DNA of 45,129 nucleotides from Haplomitrium mnioides (taxonomy: Eukaryota > Marchantiophyta > Haplomitriopsida > Calobryales), in contig JBNGIS010021102.1 in NCBI GenBank assembly GCA_049999725.1, forward strand, positions 1-45,129, in the 5' to 3' direction. The translations under genes were made by a program, and so were the position numbers. Every line of letters starts with the position of its first letter. Position 1 is the first letter of the stretch. Shown one piece after another: positions 35,455 to 44,814 of this stretch. Under the pieces are notes generated by a model. It searched no databases. It was not told where the DNA came from and was given only the letters and a program-made list of their open reading frames with translations.

Positions 35455-36360
35455 AGTCATTTAAGAACTTTTTTATATATATATTTTTTCAAGTACATTG
35501 TAATTTAAGATTATTATTTTATAAAGTATGTGAGAATCTTTTGAAGCAACTTGTTGAATTTATCTACCATCTTGAACGTTTTACATTAAATCATTCCAAG
35601 TTAAATATTATTATCTGTCAATGAAACTTAAATCTTTAGTTAATATTTTCATTTTCTTTGTAAGAATATTTTCTTCTCCAAAATGTAAGTATGTTGTTTC
35701 CAAATTTATTGTTTTCTAGAGGATTTTAAGGTTATTGTCTCGCTGAAGCATCTACCTGAATTGACTAATAATTTTTTTCTTATTAGGATTTTGATAAATA
35801 ACTTAAAACCTTTAGCGCAGTTTGACTCAAAGGTAGAGCTTTGTACTTGTTTTTCTTTTAGATTCCGAATAATAAATCAAAATCTTTTGCTTGCGTTGAG
35901 TTTATTGCAAAAAATAGAACGTTTACAACTTGACATCATCAGTTGTAGAAGTGTGAACTCTATGTGCACATAGACTTTGATTTGCAAGTTGAAACATCGT
36001 GTGTACAAAAACTCTTCTGCAGAACCTAAAACCTAGGTTCTTGTTAGTCTTTGTTGTAGAGTGTTCAAATGGTGAGTTCGGATTCGTATGTGCATATAGA
36101 CTTTGGGATGGAGTGCTTAGATGTTGAGCTTAGATTCCTATACACACATAGACTTTGGGGTGGAAGTCCAAGCCTTCTACAAGCTCTACTTCTCATATAC
36201 AACCCTCAAGCTTCTTCATACAAAGACTACCGATTACAACTTAGTTTGTATACAAGTCATGGACTCTTTTGTAGATCTTGATACCTTTGTTTGGTTGAAT
36301 CAAGTCTTAAACTTGGAGATGTTTCTTGTTTATACTCTTAATTCAATCTCCTTAGCTACG
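35455..36360 (+). other. 3' tail of copy A
   Basis: Non-coding, AT-rich. From 35632 it matches 1-833. It ends at CCTTAGCTAC, after which the intron array of copy B starts abruptly. Copy 0 continues differently at this point, so the A/B junction is a rearrangement rather than a natural end. Confidence 0.75.
36057..36160 (+). repeat. 52-bp tandem repeat, two units
   Basis: Units at 36057-36108 and 36109-36160, homologous to the four units at 425-632. Confidence 0.85.
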
Positions 36361-36435
36361 GACTTGAAGACCATGCACACATGGACTCTCTCGAGTTTCG
36401 ATAAGTATGGACTCTCAAGTCCTAGCAAGGTTGGA
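36361..36435. repeat. 24-bp palindromic units, remnant of copy B intron 2
   Basis: Three units: GACCATGCACACATGGACTC, then GATAAGTATGGACTCTCAAG and CTAGCAAGGTTGGACTC. Matches the intron 2 array of copy A at 28370-28870, but is much shorter. Confidence 0.75.
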
Positions 36436-36504
36436 CTCTTGAATCTTTCAAAACAAATTGAAAACAAATTTAGAACTAGAATTGGAAAAACAAAAAACAC
36501 TTAC

Positions 36505-38642
36505 GAATAATTTCTCAAAACTCGAATAAAATAATGACATCTTTGACTCTTCGGTGTGGATGGGATACTCCTATCCTTGCTTCTTCCTACATTTTGCAGT
36601 ACACCTCTGAGCAAAAAGACTTCACTATCATAGCCAACACCTTATGCCTCTCCAATTCTCGAGACATTTCTTCAATCAAAAGCTTTCCAAGTTCAACACG
36701 TTTCAAAACAGAAATTTTTATTTCATCAAAAAGACCCTGAAGGGACCTCCACAATGTCCACTTCATGTCTTCCATTCTTAAAGAACCTTTTGCCTTTGGC
36801 TTCTGGCCCTTCATAGTGTTCTTCTCCCACATCGAAAAAACTGCTCTATTGCAACTTCCAGAGCTCTCCACTTCTAAACACTAACTGGAACCAATTGTCT
36901 TGAGAAGTGATGGTCTTGTTTAGAGTAGACTGTGGCTTTATCTCCAAAGTCTTAAACACTAACTCTCTTTTCAGTTTTTGGGATGACACCATCCCACTGT
37001 TCATGTATCTTTGATGCCAATATTTGACCTTCTAAATTGATGTCATTTCCAACCTGTATTGTTGGTTGTAATTATCATCCATTGCGAGAATATGGACTTT
37101 TATTGGTGTCAGACCCACATACACATAGCAATTGCAGAGCAACATCATTGGATTTTTTTCTCCATATTTTGTGATTAAAAGTTGCCTTGCAGCAACAATG
37201 TGATTGCATCATGCAATCTTGTATTTGTACTTGTTAGGTTTCCTGAGATCAAACCTTGACTTATCTTTCAACCCGCACTTCGGGTCCACCACAACGATAA
37301 AAAAACTATGCGCATATTTATTTGTAAGCATTCTTAGCGCCAAAAGCTCTACAAAGTCTTCATTTAACCTTTTAATCTGGAATGGCCACTAGTTTTCCAT
37401 TCCAAGTTTTGGAAGGTTTAAATTCTACAACCGAATTATTATAGTTTCCTCGCAGACTCTGCACCATTGGATTGCATACTCCCAAATTTTATTCTTGTCT
37501 TCTTCAGACTATGTATGAGGATCCATCTACTCTCACTCTTGGAATGTCCAAAGCCCTTTGTGAGATGTTCTTTTTACTCTAGATGTTGGAGCCTAAACTG
37601 GCTTCGAGTCCTCTTCCTCATCTAAGTTTTGTAGTTGAAGATGAGGGGGTAGAAGAAGACAAACTAGCAGGAGACGGGGAGGGTACTAGCTCCTCTTCAA
37701 TAGGTGGTGGAACCAACTTTTTCTTTAGCAGTGCCTAATTTTTCTTTTTTGAAGCCTCGACTGGCTCGACTTCTTTTCTCCTTTTTGCAGCAAACGGTCC
37801 ACCTGTTGCTGAAATAGTCATCATAGCTGCATTTGGATGTAGCACAAGTTGCTAGACGTGCACTTTTATTTTGACTTTCAAAAGTTTGATTCAAATTGCA
37901 GACTTTATGAAATCCCTCTCTACCCGTTTTGCATTCGAATAAGCATTGAAAAAGTCTGATAAGTATTGAGAGAATTGGAGAAAACAGAAGAAATGTTAAT
38001 GACTTGACACAACAACTTTCAACAGTTTAGTAAGGGACTACAAGCATTTGAAGCTTTGAACTAATCACAAAGTTGCAGTGTAGTCCATGCTTGCATAGAC
38101 TCGGGAGTCCATGCACGCATGGACTCGAAAGTGCATGCGCATAGGGACTAGAGAGTCTCTACCCACAAGGACTCGAGAGTCCCTACGCACATGGACTTAG
38201 GAGTCGATGCGTGCATGGACTCGGGAGCCCTTGCACGCAAGGACTCTTCAGCAACTTAAAAAAGAAAACAAATGAAATATAGTTTTCTGATCTTACCTTA
38301 CCGTCGTTGAAGACTGCCTGCAAATACTTTGAAAGTACGTCCATCAGCTTCATCTCGTTGAAGCAGAATCTTTTTTGTGAAGGCTTCAAGAGGGTAATGC
38401 TAGCCTTTGACTACACAAGCAGCCCGATGTGAGCTCTCTACCTCTCTTGAATCATTGTTATTTGGACCAAAAAGCCCATGTTGAATTTTCATCTTCACCA
38501 AGTGATGATCAATGTCTTTTATAGTTCCACAACAAACTAGCCACTTGTAGTCTAGTTTTTGTCGCTCTAGAATCTTCAAGACATCTAAATACCTATAAGA
38601 CATTGGTTGAGCTAGTTTAGGAGCATTGACCTGTGATGTCAT
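36505..38642 (-). pseudogene. ParB-like N-terminal half of the ParB/methyltransferase gene, copy B
   Basis: Exon 1 is 38642-38297, starting MTSQVNAPKLAQPMSYRYLDV with the donor GGTAAG|GTAAGA. It contains HIGLLV and, after one frameshift at about 38430, KRFCFNEMKLMDVL. Exon 2 is about 37970-36505: AKRVERDF, the Lys/Ser linker (KKKLVPPPIEEE, PSSS), FVVVDPKCGLKDKS, KYKYKIA-stop-CNHIVAARQLL (the GNH motif is CNH, 37200-37208), CNCYVYVGLTPI, KYWHQRYMNSGMVSSQKLK, and WRSLQGL-IKISVLKRVELGKL. It ends at a GTAAGT donor (36504). The pairing with copy A supports the exon borders. It is inactive: the methyltransferase exons are deleted and stops are present. Confidence 0.65.
38080..38250. repeat. 24-bp palindromic tandem array in intron 1 of copy B
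   Basis: Seven units, the clearest being GGGAGTCCATGCACGCATGG (38108 on) and GGGAGCCCTTGCACGCAAGG (38223 on). In the second, both arms have changed together (CCATGC/GCATGG to CCTTGC/GCAAGG). Confidence 0.85.
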
Positions 38643-38824
38643 TTTCTTGAAAGTAAAAGCTAGTAAAATTTGAGGGCAAAAGTCTAACAACAAAAGCTCA
38701 CAAAAAGTAAAAGGCTGAAAATAGAAAAATAACAAGAAAAAGAAAAAATGACAACAACAAGAAAACAATATGTGATATACTATAAATGCTCTAAAGTGCA
38801 AATACTAGAGCTTGAAAGATTCAA

Positions 38825-39440
38825 TTGAAGAATGAGTTGAATAACATAAAGAAGAAACACAACATATGTGTGAATGATTATGTCTTGAAGATAAAAGAGG
38901 CATCACATGAATTGGGATCTATTGGAGTAGTTACAGAGGATGATGATTTAATGTCTACAGTACTGAATGGTTTGAAGGATGATAACAAGTGTAAACCATT
39001 TGCCACTTCTATGTATGTTCGGGAAAATCTTCCTGATTTTGATGAGCTAGTCTCTTTGATGATTATAAAGGAGAGGAACATTGGAGAACCCTCAGAAAAT
39101 GGTTCTAATGAGCAAGCACAAGGCTTCTACTCAAGATATGGTAGAGGTAGGGGGAGATCCCAAAGAGAACGTGGTGAATTTCAGGTAGAGGTTATGTGCA
39201 ATATAACCAAAACCAACAAAATTCAGAGAATACAGCTCATGGTAGAGACATCAAAAATTTTAGAGGAAGAAGGAGCTTTCGTGAAAGAGGTGGAAGGCAA
39301 AACAATCATGATGTAGTTTGTTGGGAGTGTGGAAAAGCAGGTCATTATGCAAATGATTGCTATAGCAGGTCCAACAACAATAACATAAGACATGATCAAA
39401 GACAACAAGGAAATAATGCATCGTCATCAAAGAGTGATCG
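38825..39440 (+). pseudogene. Copia gag fragment with zinc knuckle
   Basis: It begins in mid-gag: IQLKNELNNIKK, VNDYVLKIKEASHELGSIGV, LMSTVLNGLKDD, LPDFDELVSLMI, then a Gly/Arg-rich stretch (YGRGRGRSQRERG). After a frame change comes the knuckle CWECGKAGHYANDC at 39319-39360 (CX2CX4HX4C). This is the UBN2-type gag of plant copia elements, which packages the RNA. The first third of the protein is absent. Confidence 0.8.
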
Positions 39441-40765
39441 TAAGTGCCTCTTTGTTTTGCAGTATATGATGAGTGCTTATACACAAGGTTGTGAAAATGA
39501 TGCATGGTATGTGGATTCTGGTGCGTCAAACCATATGACACATCATAAAAATTAGCTAAGAGAGCTGCATGATCCAGAGCAGCAAGGATATGTAGAAATA
39601 GGTGATGCTCTAGTTCATCCAATTTAGTAGATGGGAAATGTTCCACTGGCTACACATGATGGAAAGTCAAAGTATATGGCTGATGTGTTCTATGTACCAA
39701 CAATTACAAAGAATTTGATATCTATTGGCCAAATGGTAGAACAAGGATTACAAGTTATTTTCAATGAAGATGGTTGTTTTGTGGAGGATTTGAAGAATAA
39801 ATACAGATTGGTTGCTAGAGGTAGTAAGATCAGAAGGATGTTCACATTGGATGTAAAGACTCTATTGGTAAATAGTAATGTCATATATACTCAAAAGAAT
39901 ACAGTTATTGGAGATGTAGATATCTGGCACAAAAGAATGGGACATGTGATTCTACAAAGGCTGAAATCAATGCAATATAAGGATGTTGTTATCAGTTTGC
40001 CATAGTTCAAGAATGTTGATATACATAAGGTGTATGAAACATGTTATTCTGGAAAGAAGTCAAGGCATACGTTCTTGCATCAAAGAAATGTGAGTAAAAA
40101 ACCTTTAGATGTAATACACTATGATGTGTGGGGACCTTCCGTTCTCGCATCAAAGAAATAAAAGTAAAAATCCTTTAGATGTAGTATACTCTGATGTGTA
40201 AGGACCTACTGAGCATGCATCAATATCAAGAAATAAGTATTTGTAACTTTTGTGGATGACTATACAAGGAAGTGACAGGTTTACTTAATGAAAACAAAAG
40301 GAGAAGTGTTTGAGCACTTTAAAAGCTTTAAGAAGATGGTGGAAAAGCAATCAGGCTTGCAAATTAAATGCCTACATTTAGATGATGGAGGTGAGTATTT
40401 TTCACAAGAGTTTAGTAGATTTTTGGTAGATCATAATGTGCAGAGGCAATTCACATGCAGATCTACTTCACAACAAAATAGAGTAGTAGAGAAAAAGAAT
40501 AGGCATATAGCAAAAATTGCTCGTGCCTTGAATAATGAGAAGAATATGCCAAAATACTATTGGGCAGAGGATGTATATTGAATCATGAATATGACTCCTA
40601 CTACAGGAATACATGATATTACTATATAAGAAAGATTTGCAGGTATAAAAAGTGATGTATCTCACTTGAAGGTATTTGGATGTATTGTGTATGTACACAT
40701 ACCATAAGAGGCTTGGAGCGGAATTTGATAGAAAGATTTGGGAGAATTGATGTATTTCTTGGACA
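39440..40765 (+). pseudogene. Copia protease and integrase
   Basis: WYVDSGASNHMT, with the protease active site Asp-Ser-Gly at 39513-39521. Then YVPTITKNLISIGQM, DIWHKRMGH (39919-39945, integrase zinc domain with a GAG-pre-integrase start), VDDYTRK followed by a stop (about 40254), KCLHLDDGGEYFS (about 40370-40405), QRQFTCRSTSQQNRVVEKKNRH (catalytic Glu helix), YWAEDVY, and VFGCIVYVHIP. A short segment around 40075-40200 is partly duplicated (CATCAAAGAAAT...AAACCTTTAGATGTA appears twice). Stops and frameshifts abound. The integrase ends abruptly at an FLG motif (40755-40763). Confidence 0.8.
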
Positions 40766-41545
40766 TAAAAGTAATAAGAACACAACAAGGTATTTGGTTA
40801 CTTCAACGAAAATATGTTTTGGATATGTTATAGAAATACGGTATGACAACATGTATTTCTACTGTGCTTGAGCATAACACAAAGTTAAGAGCTGATTTGG
40901 GAGATGAATTGGAAGATCCAACTATGTACTGGAAAATGGTTGGAAGTTTGATTTATGCAACTATGACAAGACCAGACATGTCTCATGATGTGGGAATACT
41001 TAGTCAATTCATGCAAGTACCATGAAAGCCACATTTAGATGCAGGAAGGAGAGCATTATGCTACTCAAAAGGCACACTAAATTATGGTTTAGTTTATACA
41101 TGTGGAGCTCAAGTAAAGTTGTTTGGATATTATGAAGCAGATTCGGTTGGATATACATGTGATAGGAGATCTACAAGTGGTTATGTTTTAGTATTGGAGG
41201 TGCTGTAGTGAGTTGGAGTAGTAAGAAGCAACCCACAATTTCTTTGTCAAGCATAGAGGCAAAGTATAGAGGAGTAGCAATGGCTGCACGTGAGATAGCT
41301 TGGTTACACAAGCTATTGTCTGATTTAAGACATGATGTGCAAGAGCATGTGACTTTGCATTGTGACAACATAAGCAATATAAAACTTGCAAACAATCTGG
41401 TGTTTCATGCAATGACCAACATATTGAGGTTCACTACCATTACATATGAGAGAAGGTACTTGAAGGTGAGATTGATTTGGTGTATGTGAATACAGATGAG
41501 CAAGTAGATGATATTCTTACAAAGTCAATAGGTGTAGAGAAGCAA
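40766..41545 (+). pseudogene. Copia RT C-terminal end and RNase H
   Basis: After the deletion junction: IRTQQGIWLLQRKYVLDML, then DPTMYWKMVGSLIYATMTRPDMSHDV, GLVYTCGAQVKLFGYYEAD, SWSSKKQPTISLSSIEAKY, AREIAWLHKLL and LHCDNISNIKLANN, ending EKQHKF. The RNase H residues D (in YYEAD), E (in SSIEAKY) and D (in LHCDN) can be read. The RT palm with its YVDD site is missing altogether. Confidence 0.8.
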
Positions 41546-41591
41546 CATAAGTTTTGAACTATGATGGGAGTGCTTGATATTGGCTCGAGCT

Positions 41592-41805
41592 TGAGAGGGA
41601 GTGGTGAAATACCAAGCTTGATACGTAACCCGCTAAGAGAATGGGTAGACGGGTAGAGTCTTATTATATATAATACTTTTTTAACCCTTTTAAAGATTGA
41701 AAGGAGAGAGCCTTGCTGCCAGCCTCTTCTCTTTTGTAAATTCATTTTGTTGAATACGATCTCTCTCACATTTGCCTCCAAAAAATGGTCTCCTTGATTT
41801 CTTTA
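41592..41805 (+). repeat. Polypurine tract and 3' LTR of the copia element
   Basis: TTGAGAGGGAG at 41591-41601 is followed by TGGTGAAATACC, the probable LTR start, and TATATATAATAC at about 41667. The LTR is about 200 bp. No second copy is in the window, so its end (about 41805) is inferred from where copy B homology resumes. Confidence 0.6.
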
Positions 41806-41824
41806 CAATAGCTCTACTCGAGAA

Positions 41825-41995
41825 GATCAAGAAAATGAACCTTTTGTGCTTATAGATCAAGGATTGAACCCTATGCGCGTATATGGTCTAGGAGTAAATC
41901 CAATGTGTGCATAAGAACAAGGAGTGAACAAGTTGTGTGCAAAAGGATCAAAGAGGGAACCCAATGCTTGCATAGGATTCAAGACTCAACCTTCT
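41825..41995. repeat. 30-bp palindromic tandem array, copy B transposase intron 1
   Basis: Units such as TTGAACCCTATGCGCGTATATGG and CCAATGCTTGCATAGGATTC at about 30-32 bp spacing, homologous to 31694-31870 of copy A. Confidence 0.75.
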
Positions 41996-42010
41996 GCAAG
42001 CATTTGATCT

Positions 42011-43020
42011 TTGTTGTTAGTCAAATGGTCAAAGTTGAATCTTTCTTTTGACTACTTCAATAGATCAATAGAAAGAACTTCAAGTCACAATTTCCAAACA
42101 GTTGTGGACATTTCTTCGTCCTCGTCATATGAAAACCTTGATATGCAAGATCCAAATGTGTTTGTCCAAAACACAAACAACATAGAATCCATAGACGGTT
42201 TCAATTTTGGAGTTGATTTGCTATCCCTGATAGCACCACTCAAACACCGAGTGATTTCTAATCAAGTTGGACCTCTCAATGAGATTGGGAAATCTTTAAG
42301 AAACCAAATTCTTTTAGAGGAATCTTTAAACGACAGTTTGGGAAATGATTTTAGCAAAGAGTCTCAGTCAATCAAAATTTCGTTGGAGCTATCACCAAGG
42401 GCACCGATTATGCTATAAAAAACATTTCCTATTGTTTAAGATATTGATGGCGATTCTGTTTCAGCATGGTCCGATTCTCCCAATCATCAGAGCGGTCTTC
42501 ATCATTTGAAAACTTATTTCGAAGGAACAAATAGTGTTCTGAACAACGTTCAAGATTTTCATAACAAGGATTCACATATGGAACAAATTGATCGGCACTC
42601 CATAAGAGATCTTTGTCTAGGCCAAAACCCAAACACATAAACACCTTACGTGAAAATTCTTTGTGGAAAGTCCATCATGATAAGAGCTTTGTCAAAAAAA
42701 AAAACTTGATCCAAATCAATTTTTGAAATTGAGGAGAATTTCATATTGTCCAAATAATTATTTCTCATTGTGCAAGACAAAAGTTTTGAAAAGTATGAGA
42801 GAAATATATTTTCAACAAAGCATGAAGAACCGAGATAACACATTGCAGTGGGGAATTCCAAGAAAAGACTCTGATGTTGACAATTGGTTCATTCTGTCTG
42901 CGGAACCATTGTCTATAGAAGATCCTTCAAATTTATGTTATCAGTAGAGAATGATAGAATCCAAAGGATTCAAAATCTCAAAAAGTAGATTCTGGAGGCA
43001 TTTTTGAAAATAGAGAATAA
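42011..43020 (+). pseudogene. Transposase-like gene exon 2 fragment, copy B
   Basis: Open for 135 codons from 42011 (KLNLSFDYFNRS, QTVVDISSSSSYENLD, QILLEESLNDSLGNDFSKES), then broken by stops. It matches copy A 31885-32910 throughout: LLEESL-DSLGND-SKESQSI is nearly identical in both copies. It continues with LWKVHHD-like and QSMKN-DNTLQW text in shifting frames up to IQRIQNLK (about 42960-42985), and is then cut by the LTR at 43027. The catalytic core is absent. The N-terminal region is Ser/Asn-rich and probably disordered. Confidence 0.7.
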
Positions 43021-43026
43021 TATGCT

Positions 43027-44278
43027 TGTCAGCCTTAACGTCAGTCTTTTATCTCCTTTTCTACCGATTTGCACCAACTTAAGGGCTGATTTGTGTTTCG
43101 GGACCTTTTATGAGAGGGGCTTTGCACCGAGTTGATCTTAACTCTTCTTTACACTCTCTGGAATAACTCCAACACGCCATGGGATGTCTACAACACTCTT
43201 CTGAAATAATTACAGCCTTTATTGGAATGGATTTTGTTGTGAAAGTAACTTACTTACAACCCCTATGTACAACCCACGCACTCACACACCCACAGCCAAC
43301 ACTCGTCCTTTCGATGAACTCAATGCACACAAATATTATGTCATAAAGTTTACAAACATCATACTCAGGCCTGCTGGCTCACAAATGCCCACAACAGCTC
43401 TAGTAAGTTTCTAGCACACCTACAACACACTCCCACGCACACATCCGTAGTCAGGTAGTTTCCCTTCGGCCACCCAAAGTCCCTAGATTGACTTCCTAAG
43501 GGAAAGAAAGTTGATTGTTTGACTTCTACCAATAAGAGGGCAGTCCTCTCAGCTGCTGGCCCTCACTCCAACCCATAGACACCCATCAAATCCACCGACA
43601 GAATCGCCCAAACGCACTCTGCCCAACAAGAACTCCAAATTGGCGTCTATTTAAAAGAGATTAAAACTCAATGCACCTCCCAAGGCACACTGACTCACCC
43701 TGAAATTAATCTACAGCTTGCTCTTGTGTTATGGAGTAGCTTGTGGCAGCACAACTAGTTGATACAGAGATAAGGGGAAAAAAGTACATCCACTGGTACC
43801 TCCTACCCGTAATGACTTGAAGAAAGTGACCCCACCCTTGAATTCCAGGAAAATACCGTTCTTGGCTCTAGCAGCACCTCCAAAAAATGGTCCACCTGCA
43901 TGTGCCCTCCACGAGTACCCTAGCACCAACCTGAGAAGCACAGTCCACCCAATTCATTAGCCCTGCAACACTCCTGTCCTCTTCGCTTGATGGTCGTCTT
44001 TCTCTCTTCCTCCCATCCTCTATCTTGCACCCCTGATGCTCTTGTCGTACACGCCCTAGTGAATCCCCAAAGTTAATCCCTAAAAAAGAGCCCCTCATGA
44101 GGCTATATACGTCGCAGAGCTACGGCACATACCCTTTAGACCCTCTATTATTTGTTTGGGCTTAACTCCTCTACTAGCTTATTCCTAACTTTAGACATAG
44201 CTAACTTAATCTAGACCCCACTAAAAGCCTTCCCAAGTTCTTGGCCATAACCTATTTCCTTTATCTAAGTTTAGAGGC
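43027..44278. repeat. Diverged relative of the 4-kb LTR, interrupted by a copia LTR
   Basis: It begins TGTCAGCC and shares with 4683-5460 a similar order of blocks: the start, an AATTAC...AACCCACGCACTCACACACCC block near 43205-43290, and GACTTCTACC...GGCAGTCCTCTC...CTCACTCCAACC near 43520-43575. Overall identity is low. It cuts off copy B at 43026. The orientation of the parent element is not known. The frames 43729-43941 and 43868-44098 lie in it and show no domain. Confidence 0.55.
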
Positions 44279-44520
44279 TGTTGATTTTCAGCGTTCATAA
44301 AGTATCGTTGGGTCTTTGTTCTTTTCTTTCTTAGTTAGTATTCTTATTTCATTTGTGTTATAGAACATAGTATACCCCTATATATAGAATGGAATGGATG
44401 TATAGATAAGAGGGACATTCGATCCCTCATCACTATTCTATTGATCAGTACATTGAAGGAAGCGTTGTGCGGCGTAACGGCTCTCTCGTTCTCCCTCTGT
44501 GTGATATGTGTACCGCAACA
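44279..44520 (+). repeat. Short copia-type 5' LTR
   Basis: 242 bp from TGTTGATTTTCAG to ACCGCAACA, with TATATATAG at about 44378-44386 as a promoter candidate. The TGTTGA start and the primer site that follows are typical of plant Ty1/copia elements. The other LTR would lie beyond the window. Confidence 0.75.
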
Positions 44521-44535
44521 CGTTATCAGCACGAA
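44521..44535 (+). other. Primer-binding site, GTTATCAGCACGA type
   Basis: CGTTATCAGCACGAA follows the LTR end directly. GTTATCAGCACGA is a recurrent primer site of some plant copia elements, and its position fixes the plus orientation. Confidence 0.75.
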
Positions 44536-44814
44536 GGACTCTTCAGTACACACAGAGCGAACGAAAGACTCATCAGTACACGTAGAACAAATATACACAC
44601 CATTTAACACAAGATAGCAAATTTTTTTTACGGTCGCAGACAATTTCGAACAAACGCCCGTCTCCCCGCACTAGTTTTCTCCACTTGTTTCCTATTTTTT
44701 CATTTTTTTTCTCTACTTTGTAGTTTACATACTAACAAAAAAAAAAAAAAAAACAACACAAAGAGGAGCTTAGGGCTCCCAATTTTTTTTCTTCCCGTTG
44801 CTACGACCCCTCCC
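44536..44814 (+). other. Copia leader with a duplicated 30-bp segment
   Basis: GAAGGACTCTTCAGTACACA and GAAAGACTCATCAGTACACG form two 30-32-bp near-repeats at about 44532-44595. An A run of about 18 lies at about 44737-44754. No coding text is seen. Confidence 0.6.

Larger units (their letters stand above)
26131..36360 (+). mobile_element. DNA-transposon-like element, copy A (transposase plus ParB/methyltransferase genes)
   Basis: The boundaries are approximate: the left edge is the end of gypsy homology, the right edge is where homology to copy 0 stops. The element holds two divergent intron-bearing genes with 463 bp between their start codons: a ParB-like/methyltransferase gene (27005-31030, minus) and a transposase-like gene (31494-35454, plus). 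A 0.9-kb 3' tail is shared with copy 0. Palindromic repeat arrays fill the introns, the tail and the region beyond the minus-strand gene. Copy B repeats much of this layout. Terminal inverted repeats and target duplications were not found, so the class assignment rests on the transposase-like core. Confidence 0.7.
38771..41805 (+). mobile_element. Ty1/copia element, 5'-truncated and lacking RT, inserted in copy B
   Basis: Homology between copies A and B is lost at 38770 and resumes at 41811, and CAATA flanks both sides (38766-38770 and 41806-41810), a candidate target duplication. Order: partial gag, protease, integrase, remnant RT end, RNase H, polypurine tract and one LTR. The 5' part of gag and nearly all of the 5' LTR are missing; TGTGATATAC at 38771 may be its first few bases. 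The inner LTR end is not a clean CA, so the exact right border is uncertain. It is also associated with loss of about 500 bp that copy A has between the two genes. Confidence 0.8.
36361..43026 (+). mobile_element. DNA-transposon-like element, copy B (truncated at both ends, interrupted by copia)
   Basis: It starts inside intron 2 of the ParB/methyltransferase gene, so the whole methyltransferase half is missing. It ends at 43026, where an LTR begins, at the point matching about 32913 in copy A. A copia element occupies 38771-41805. What remains is exons 1-2 of the minus-strand gene and part of the transposase exon 2. Comparing A and B tells frame-breaking mutations from ancestral sequence, because they carry different stops. 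Confidence 0.75.

Noticed and set aside
39260-39646. 128-codon minus-strand open frame (His-rich) opposite copia gag and protease
   Set aside because: It is the antisense shadow of the zinc-knuckle and Asn-rich gag region.
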